Positions 30,660-36,661 of a DNA stretch of 36,661 nt are shown here, one piece after another (the first letter of the stretch is position 1; each line of letters opens with the position of its first letter). The notes below the pieces were generated by a model, which was given only the letters and a program-made list of their open reading frames with translations, searched no databases and was not told the DNA's origin. The translations under genes were made by a program, and so were the position numbers. The DNA comes from Bacteroidota bacterium (GTDB lineage: Bacteria; Bacteroidota; Bacteroidia; Chitinophagales; Chitinophagaceae): contig JAEZGI010000037.1 in NCBI GenBank assembly GCA_023416995.1, forward strand, positions 1-36,661, given 5' to 3'.

Positions 30660-33203
30660 TTATTTAGGATTCAGAATTTGGTCAATCCTTTCGTTCAGAT
30701 CCTGCAGGTGATAGCGGCTCATTCTATCGCTATAACCATTAAGACCTGATGCGATCTCGGCCTTGATAGTTCTCAAGGTGCCTTTGGCAACAGAAATGAT
30801 GTCTGATTTCTTAACATCTACAACGGGGCCAAAAGAAATGGTGATACCGCCGGAAGCTGGAGCCGGATTAACGATGTTACCAAGTCGTTCTACAAAAGAT
30901 TTCTGCAGGTTGCGACGGTAGTTGTCAATGGGTTTTCTGGTAGCAACCTCAGTAAAGATTCCTTTACGAAGATCATCCATATACTCCTCGATACGGTATG
31001 CATTCGCACCATCGCGGTTAGCAGAAGAAATCAAACGTTGCAAACGAGCGGTTCCCAGAAGATTACCAAGATAGGAATCCTGCAAGGTGCTGATCCTGTC
31101 TGTAACAGGTGTAACAGTCTTTTCAAGAATTTCTTTATTCAGTAACCATGTAGGCGTCTGGAACAGGTGTGTGTTAATAAAATTAATCGCTTCTTTCTGA
31201 CGCGCTTTTGGATTTACCGTAAACACAGCGCCTTCCTGGTCAGATGTTTTGTAATTGGTAATAACACCACCGATATTGGTAGCGACATGACCGAGGTAAC
31301 GGCTGTATTGTCCGATTACTTCATTGTATATACTTGAAAGTGTTTCATAGTCTTCACCTTTCTGATTCACCCATTCCGGAAGTTTGGGCAGAATGTATTT
31401 AAGGTTTTTAATACCATACTCACTTGCTTTCATAGCGTTGTCACCCAGATCTTCTGTTTGGGCACGGGGATCGGCACCGTTCTGGAAGTAGAAACGTAAA
31501 CGTGGATTATCATAACGTTGTTTCACCCACTCATTTAATGTTGCTTTTTCCTGTTCTTCAGTAAGGTCAGGCAATGGTTTATATCCCCATTCAATTGCCC
31601 AAAGATCATAGTCGCCAATGCGTGGATATAAACCGGCAGGACCGATCTTATCTTCAGGTTGAGCAACATAATTGAAACGTGCGTAATCCATGATCGATGC
31701 AGTATGGCCGTTAGCTTCAACCCAGGCCTTATCACGCAGTTTTTCAACCGGCGTTGCAGATGAAGAACCCATGTTGTGTGGAAGACCAAGTGTATGACCC
31801 ACTTCGTGTGATGATACAAAACGGATCAATTGACCCATCAGTTCATCTTCAAAGTTTGCTGTGCGTGCTTTTGGATCACTTGGAGATGCCTGGATCAGGT
31901 ACCAGTTACGCAACAGGTTCATCACATTGTGATACCAGTTGATATGCGATTCAAGAATCTCACCCGTGCGCGGATCATGAATATGAGGACCGCTTGCATT
32001 TGGTATATCCGATGGTTTATAAACGATAGCAGAGAATCTTGCATCATCAAGGCTCCAGGTGCTGTCTTCCTGTTTGGTTGGAGCACGTTTTGCCATGATA
32101 GCATTTTTGAAACCGGCTTTTTCAAAAGCTTTCTGCCAGTCGTTTACACCCTGTATAAGATATGGAACCCATTTCTCGGGAGTTGCGGGATCTATATAAT
32201 AGATGATAGGTTTAACCGGCTCAACGAGTTCGCCCTTTTTGAACTTCTCCATATCACCTGGTTTAACTTCGAGCTTCCAGCGTGTGATAAGACTAATGTT
32301 TTTCACGCCTTGCGGATCTGCATCGAAGTCAGTATAGCCTGTTGTGAAGTATGCTACGCGATCATCATAGTAGCGGGGGCGCATTGGTACTTTTGGTAAC
32401 ATCACGATCGAGCTGTTTAGTTCGAAAGTGGCATTACCTGCTGCTGTTGCCGGTGCCCTACCGGGTATCAGAGATGGAGCAGGTGTTTTGCTATATGTTT
32501 TTACGGTGCGGATCTCTGTGTTGATGGGGTAAGATCTTACATCTACTATATAGCTTTTATCAGCCTGGATTCCTCCTACACGCAGCGCCGTTTTAGCGGA
32601 AGGTGCAAAGAAAAGAATGTCGTTGTCGCTGCTCATGAAATCGGTGAAGTCAACCACAACGCCTGCGCTGTCGGGTGAAAACGCCTTGATATCAAAAGCC
32701 TGTGCTATAGGCTGAATGTTACTGTTCTGAACCGTTTTATACATAGGCTTGGTTGAGTCCTTTGCATAAACCGAAAAAGAGATGTTGCGAAGAAACAGTT
32801 TGTTATTTGGTCCGCGTTCGAAACGAATTACGTTTTCGTTGATTTCATCTCCGGCAAAACCGAGGAATCCTGCGCGGGTATTTATTGGTGCTTTTGAGAT
32901 GCGGTTCACAACCAGGATGTCCCTGTTGAGAACAGAGTCAGCGAGTTCGAAGAGGTATCTGTCTTCTACTTTGTGTACTGTGAAGAGACCGCGACTGGTG
33001 ATTGCTTTGGCGGTAACGACATCTTTGTAAGGTTTGGGTCCGGGTTTCTGAGGGGCAGCGGGTGGCTTTGGCTTAGACGTATCAGAGGCAGCCGGGGCGG
33101 GGGTTGCCGGGGGCTGTCTCCGGTTCTGAGCGGCTGCCACCAACACTGTACCTGTGAGCGCAAGAAGCATCACAGATTTCTTTAAACAGTTGGTTTGGTA
33201 CAT
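30660..33203 (-). CDS. Secreted zinc-dependent metalloprotease (DUF5118/DUF5117/DUF4953 type)
   Basis: This 847-residue exported protein has an N-terminal signal (hydrophobic stretch about 10-25 ending AAAQ) and a Pro/Ala-rich linker (28-58). A DUF5118-like segment (KPYKDVVTAKAITSRGLFTV) follows, then a DUF5117-like region to about 330. The peptidase domain has the metzincin zinc motif HEVGHTLGLPH: H466, E467, H470 and H476. SIMDYARFNY further on fits a Met-turn. The C-terminal 300 residues are family-specific and helical. The natural substrate is not known; such proteins are frequent in Bacteroidota and probably act in the periplasm or outside the cell. It is monocistronic and divergent from exbB. 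Confidence 0.9.
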   Translation of the reverse strand: MYQTNCLKKSVMLLALTGTVLVAAAQNRRQPPATPAPAASDTSKPKPPAAPQKPGPKPYKDVVTAKAITSRGLFTVHKVEDRYLFELADSVLNRDILVVNRISKAPINTRAGFLGFAGDEINENVIRFERGPNNKLFLRNISFSVYAKDSTKPMYKTVQNSNIQPIAQAFDIKAFSPDSAGVVVDFTDFMSSDNDILFFAPSAKTALRVGGIQADKSYIVDVRSYPINTEIRTVKTYSKTPAPSLIPGRAPATAAGNATFELNSSIVMLPKVPMRPRYYDDRVAYFTTGYTDFDADPQGVKNISLITRWKLEVKPGDMEKFKKGELVEPVKPIIYYIDPATPEKWVPYLIQGVNDWQKAFEKAGFKNAIMAKRAPTKQEDSTWSLDDARFSAIVYKPSDIPNASGPHIHDPRTGEILESHINWYHNVMNLLRNWYLIQASPSDPKARTANFEDELMGQLIRFVSSHEVGHTLGLPHNMGSSSATPVEKLRDKAWVEANGHTASIMDYARFNYVAQPEDKIGPAGLYPRIGDYDLWAIEWGYKPLPDLTEEQEKATLNEWVKQRYDNPRLRFYFQNGADPRAQTEDLGDNAMKASEYGIKNLKYILPKLPEWVNQKGEDYETLSSIYNEVIGQYSRYLGHVATNIGGVITNYKTSDQEGAVFTVNPKARQKEAINFINTHLFQTPTWLLNKEILEKTVTPVTDRISTLQDSYLGNLLGTARLQRLISSANRDGANAYRIEEYMDDLRKGIFTEVATRKPIDNYRRNLQKSFVERLGNIVNPAPASGGITISFGPVVDVKKSDIISVAKGTLRTIKAEIASGLNGYSDRMSRYHLQDLNERIDQILNPK

Positions 33204-33510
33204 ATACAGATAATAAAAGTTTAGGGGTGAAGATATGAAAAAGACTTAATGGGTGGGCGGTTCAGGAGAATTGAAAAAAAATCAACGTTGTTAATTTGTT
33301 TTTAAATTAAGTCTTTATATTGCCATATAATTAAACAAACAAATGCCTACATTTACGAGCGGCATTTGATAAAATCCTTATCTTGTGAACCCCGTCGAGA
33401 AATATTTATAACTTTTCACAGTAGAACTTGTCAATCACAACTTGAGTAATTAGCATTTTTTTAATCTATCCATAAGGTCAATTTTTAAACAACTAAAAAA
33501 ACAAACAATC
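33204..33510. other. Divergent intergenic region, metalloprotease/exbB
   Basis: A 307-bp AT-rich gap that must hold the promoters of both flanking genes. No full Bacteroidota promoter match was found. The best plus-strand -7-like site is TAACTTTT at 33409-33416, about 95 bp before exbB, with TTG 23 bp upstream. No gene or strong hairpin was seen. The leader before exbB is A-rich (ACTAAAAAAACAAACA), typical of well-translated Bacteroidota genes. Confidence 0.5.
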
Positions 33511-34374
33511 ATGGCTGAGACTAGACCAACTGCAACCGCTGCTGCAAAGAGTAGTACATCTGTTCAACCGAAAAAAAGAAGCAATGCGATCTCCTGGATT
33601 GCCCCTGTACTATGTATCGTGGGAGGATATGTGATCTGGCGTTTTGTGCTTGGTAACCCAAGTAATTTCTCAAATCCTGATCCCGCCGGTGGTTTCTGGC
33701 CAAAGCATCAGGGACCAATGGGTGGTCTCATCAAGATGTATGAAGGTGGTATCATCGTTCCTTTGCTTATTGCCTGCTTTCTTATAGTGGTGGTGTTCTC
33801 TATTGAAAGATTTATGACTATCACCAAAGCAACCGGTAGTGGTAACATTGCTGAGTTCATCCGCAAAGTACAATATCACCTTGCAAACAAAAATGTTGAC
33901 CAGGCTATTGCTGAGTGCGACAAACAAAAAGGCAGTGTTGGTAATGTAATGAAAGCCGGTCTGCGCAAGTACAAAGAAATGATTACAGACACTGAGCTGT
34001 CAACCGAACAAAAAGTATTGAATATTCAGAAAGAAGTTGAAGAAGCTACTGCACTTGAACTGCCAATGCTTGAAAAGAACCTGGTGTTCCTGTCAACACT
34101 TGCATCTGTTGCAACACTTGTTGGTCTGTTAGGTACGGTAATCGGTATGATCACAGCGTTCTCTGCACTTGGTGCTGAAGGTGGTGGTTCTGCTGCTTCT
34201 GAACTTTCAAGAGGTATCTCTGAAGCTCTTTATAACACAGCTTTGGGTATCGGTACATCTGCACTGGCGATTGTGATGTATAACATCTTCACTACCCGTA
34301 TTGATGGTATCACTTACGGTATCGATGAGTCTGGTTTCACACTTACCCAGAGCTTCGCTACGCTTTATAAGTAA
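33511..34374 (+). CDS. exbB: MotA/TolQ/ExbB proton channel protein
   Basis: Inner-membrane proton-channel subunit (287 residues) that, with ExbD, uses the proton motive force to energise TonB. Beyond the usual three helices (about 80-98, 191-218 and 239-260) there is an extra N-terminal helix (28-47), common in Bacteroidota forms. The core motif LVGLLGTVIGMITAFSALG (203-221) is intact. The N-terminus is Thr/Ala/Lys rich. It is the first gene of the exbB-exbD-exbD-tonB operon, 96 bp before the first exbD. Confidence 0.94.
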   Translation: MAETRPTATAAAKSSTSVQPKKRSNAISWIAPVLCIVGGYVIWRFVLGNPSNFSNPDPAGGFWPKHQGPMGGLIKMYEGGIIVPLLIACFLIVVVFSIERFMTITKATGSGNIAEFIRKVQYHLANKNVDQAIAECDKQKGSVGNVMKAGLRKYKEMITDTELSTEQKVLNIQKEVEEATALELPMLEKNLVFLSTLASVATLVGLLGTVIGMITAFSALGAEGGGSAASELSRGISEALYNTALGIGTSALAIVMYNIFTTRIDGITYGIDESGFTLTQSFATLYK

Positions 34375-34470
34375 TCAACAGGCTGAAACCGGCCTTAACA
34401 GATTTTTAGATTTGTTTTTATGGAATCCGGCCAATCCTGCATCTACCATTAAAACTGAAATACTTATAAT

Positions 34471-35148
34471 ATGCCAAAAATTAAAGTTCCAAGGAAAAGC
34501 ACCAATGTTGACATGACGGCGATGTGTGATGTGGCTTTTTTGTTACTTTCTTTTTTCATACTTACGACCAGCTTCAAGCCCGATGAGGCGCTTGCAGTAA
34601 CAACACCAAAATCTGTTCAGACGAAAGCGGCAGAGCAAAAGGATGTTGTGTTGGTAACCATGGATAAGGAGGGAAAGATTTATTTTTCGATCGGCGATGA
34701 TAACCGTGAAGAAAAGCAAAAAGTGATTGACATCGTAGATCAGCAGAAACAACTTGGTTTGACACAGGCTGAAAAGAATGCATTCTTACGTAATGGTTCT
34801 TTTGTAGGAGTTCCTTTTACCCAGCTCAAGCAGTACCTGCAACTTTCACCCGATCAGCTGAAGGCTTTCAACCAGCCAGGCATCCCGGTACTTGACAGTT
34901 CCAGGAATGATATGGTCGTTTGGATGCAGGCTGCCAACAGCGCGTTTCAGGGTAAAAAAATGAACCTGCTGGTTAAAGGCGACCAGGAAGCAAAATATCC
35001 TTCTTTCAAAGGAGTGATCGATGCTTTCAAGAAAAATGACATGCTGAAGTTCCAGATGATCACTGATCCTGAAAACGTACCATTAGGCACTGAGTTGTAC
35101 AAAACCAACCAGCGTCGTGGCGCCACCCAGGATGAGGCTTCTGAATAG
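34471..35148 (+). CDS. exbD: ExbD/TolR-family transporter protein, first copy
   Basis: A 225-residue inner-membrane protein: short basic cytoplasmic N-terminus, one membrane helix (about 18-36) and a periplasmic domain. The proton-carrying Asp of ExbD/TolR corresponds to D20 in DMTAMCDVAFLLLSFF. It is longer than E. coli ExbD (141 residues), owing to an enlarged periplasmic region between about 80 and 150. It lies between exbB and a second exbD, 34 bp upstream of the latter; two different ExbD proteins per operon is usual in Bacteroidota. Confidence 0.92.
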   Translation: MPKIKVPRKSTNVDMTAMCDVAFLLLSFFILTTSFKPDEALAVTTPKSVQTKAAEQKDVVLVTMDKEGKIYFSIGDDNREEKQKVIDIVDQQKQLGLTQAEKNAFLRNGSFVGVPFTQLKQYLQLSPDQLKAFNQPGIPVLDSSRNDMVVWMQAANSAFQGKKMNLLVKGDQEAKYPSFKGVIDAFKKNDMLKFQMITDPENVPLGTELYKTNQRRGATQDEASE

Positions 35149-35182
35149 TAAACAAGATTAGCAATAAACAAAAACATTTGTT

Positions 35183-35722
35183 ATGGCAGAAATGGATACC
35201 TCCAGTGGGGGTGGACATAAGAAGGGGCCAGGCGTAAAAAAAGGTAAGAAGCAATCCACCCGGGTTGACCTTACGCCAATGGTGGATCTGGGTTTCATCC
35301 TGATCACTTTCTTTATCTTCACCACCACTATGAGTGAACCTACGGCGATGCGGTTGTTCCTTCCAAAAGACACCGAAAAACCGGAAGAGCAGAATAAAGC
35401 CAAGGAGTCGGGTGCACTGACTATCATGCTTGGCAAGAATAACCAGATCTTTTATTATGAGGGTATCCTGGATCCCGCTGGTGCGAATTTCAAATCCACC
35501 AATTTTAAGGACATCCGCGATATCGTAATTGATAAAAAGAAGAGAACCCGTCCGGAAGATTTCGTTGTGGTTATCAAACCTGGTCCTGAGTCTAAATTTG
35601 TCAATACGGTTGACATTCTTGACGAAATGACGATCAGCGAAATTAAAAGGTACGCACTGGTTGATATCGCAGAGGCTGAACTTCAGTTAGTTAGAGCTAC
35701 TGAAGGCGCCGCGGGAAATTAA
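35183..35722 (+). CDS. exbD: ExbD/TolR-family transporter protein, second copy
   Basis: A 179-residue paralogue of the preceding gene with a Lys/Gly-rich cytoplasmic N-terminus. The membrane helix is DLTPMVDLGFILITFFIFTT, with the conserved Asp at 35, and a smaller periplasmic domain follows. It probably forms a mixed channel complex with ExbB and the first ExbD (inference). tonB follows after 59 bp. Confidence 0.92.
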   Translation: MAEMDTSSGGGHKKGPGVKKGKKQSTRVDLTPMVDLGFILITFFIFTTTMSEPTAMRLFLPKDTEKPEEQNKAKESGALTIMLGKNNQIFYYEGILDPAGANFKSTNFKDIRDIVIDKKKRTRPEDFVVVIKPGPESKFVNTVDILDEMTISEIKRYALVDIAEAELQLVRATEGAAGN

Positions 35723-35781
35723 TCCGCAAATTGATATGGAATCCAGCAGGAATTGAATCTTAATATCAAATACTTCAACAG

Positions 35782-36609
35782 ATGGACATAAACAAAATTA
35801 TGAGTGCGGATATCCTTGATATCATCTTCGAAGGAAGAAACAAGGATTATGGCGCTTATGAGCTTCGTAGAACGTACAACAAACGTCTTGCGATTGCAAT
35901 TATTTCCATGACGGTTCTGATCGTGTTATTGTTTGTCGGTTATCTCCTGGCTAACAATTTCGGCGAAAAAGAACAGGCAAAGGAAATGGTTGTTCAGGAC
36001 GTGGAACTTGAAAACATTAAGGAAGAGAGGCCGGAAGAACCACCTCCACCACCTCCTCCAAAACCACCAGAGCCACCAAAAGTGGAAATGACCAAATTCA
36101 CTCCACCTAAAATCGTAAAAGATGAAGAGGTGAAGGAAGATGAGAAGCCACCGGAAGTTGAGAAACTGGAAGACACCAAGATCTCTATCGTTAGCCAGGA
36201 AGGTGTGAAAGATGAAGGTATCATCGCTCCGCCGATCGACGACGGTAAAGGTGTTGTTGAAGCGCCTAAGAAAGTAGAAGAAGATTACGATAAAACTTTC
36301 ACCAAAGTTGAAATTGAGTCTTCCTACCCGGGAGGTCCTGCGGCCTGGCAACGTTACCTGAACAAAAGTTTCCGTTATCCTCAGGAAGCGGTTGACAACG
36401 AAATTCAGGGTACTGTAGTTGTTCAGTTCATCGTAGACAAAGAAGGTGTAGTAAGTGAAGTACAGGCCATCAGCGGTCCTAAAGAACTTCATGAAGAAGC
36501 TACCCGTGTAATCAAAAAGAGCGGTAAATGGACCCCAGCGGTTCAGAACGGTCGCCAGGTTAAATCTTACAAGAAGCAACCGATCGTGTTCCGTCTCGAA
36601 ACACAATAA
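35782..36609 (+). CDS. tonB: Energy transducer TonB
   Basis: A 275-residue TonB protein. The Bacteroidota-type cytoplasmic start (ILDIIFEGRNKDYGAYELRR, 11-30) is followed by a membrane helix (36-57). A Pro-rich periplasmic stretch (about 84-109) and Glu/Lys-rich linker come next. The TonB C-terminal domain (about 182-275) has YPGGPAAWQRYL, YPQEA and GTVVVQFIVDKEG. It carries energy from ExbB/ExbD to TonB-dependent receptors in the outer membrane. It is the last gene of its operon; a strong terminator begins 24 bp downstream. Confidence 0.95.
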   Translation: MDINKIMSADILDIIFEGRNKDYGAYELRRTYNKRLAIAIISMTVLIVLLFVGYLLANNFGEKEQAKEMVVQDVELENIKEERPEEPPPPPPPKPPEPPKVEMTKFTPPKIVKDEEVKEDEKPPEVEKLEDTKISIVSQEGVKDEGIIAPPIDDGKGVVEAPKKVEEDYDKTFTKVEIESSYPGGPAAWQRYLNKSFRYPQEAVDNEIQGTVVVQFIVDKEGVVSEVQAISGPKELHEEATRVIKKSGKWTPAVQNGRQVKSYKKQPIVFRLETQ

Positions 36610-36632
36610 CAATCTGTCACAAGTATTATATT

Positions 36633-36661
36633 AACCTCCCTGGTAACAGGGAGGTTTTTTT
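36633..36661 (+). terminator. Terminator of the exbB-exbD-exbD-tonB operon
   Basis: AACCTCCCTG (36633-36642) and CAGGGAGGTT (36647-36656) form a perfect 10-bp stem with a GTAA loop. It runs into an uninterrupted T-tract to the window end. Confidence 0.93.

Noticed and set aside
31830..32399. 189-codon plus-strand frame antisense to the metalloprotease
   Set aside because: It is a shadow of the conserved minus-strand protease, rich in Cys and Phe, without recognisable domains.
35926..36612. 228-codon minus-strand frame antisense to tonB
   Set aside because: A Phe/Trp/Arg-rich product caused by the Pro/Glu/Lys-rich tonB codons on the opposite strand; tonB is clearly the real gene.

Overview
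The window is an ordinary chromosomal stretch from a member of the Bacteroidota, most likely the Chitinophagia/Chitinophagaceae. Support for this: genes are preceded by the Bacteroidota-type promoter (TTTG about 19 bp upstream of TAnnTTTG) and mostly lack strong Shine-Dalgarno sequences. NuoG is short, without a molybdopterin-like domain. DUF4836 and DUF5117/DUF4953 family proteins are present, and the TonB system has an exbB-exbD-exbD-tonB order. No tRNA, rRNA, CRISPR array, insertion sequence or phage gene was seen.

Left part (about 1-10.9 kb), mostly minus strand: two RNA pseudouridine synthases in tandem (an RluA type and an RsuA/RluB type with a long repeat-bearing basic N-terminus), a small plus-strand DUF1801 protein, rlmN, and a plus-strand 3-oxoadipyl-CoA-type thiolase. 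These are followed by an ABC ATPase/permease pair, a DUF4836 lipoprotein, hisS and a low-molecular-weight protein tyrosine phosphatase.

Middle (11.2-28.3 kb), plus strand: a small membrane protein, a PstS-like lipoprotein and a TPR protein end at a clear terminator. Then comes a complete 14-gene complex I operon, nuoABCDEFGHIJKLMN, behind a near-perfect promoter. An NlpE-like lipoprotein gene sits inside it between nuoE and nuoF. A second promoter candidate lies before nuoI.

Right part (28.3-36.7 kb): an intergenic 23-bp tandem repeat, a MacB/FtsX-type ABC permease without an ATPase gene, a 726-bp gap with a long inverted repeat, and a large secreted metzincin-type protease on the minus strand. 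The window closes with the plus-strand energy-transduction operon exbB-exbD-exbD-tonB and its terminator.

Functionally the window is dominated by energy metabolism. Complex I makes the proton motive force and ExbB/ExbD/TonB spends it on outer-membrane transport. I saw no strong candidate for a wholly new system. The most notable items are the NlpE-like gene embedded in the nuo operon, an ABC ATPase with degenerate signature and switch motifs, and three unexplained repeat structures (60-bp coding repeat, 23-bp intergenic repeat, 19-bp inverted repeat).
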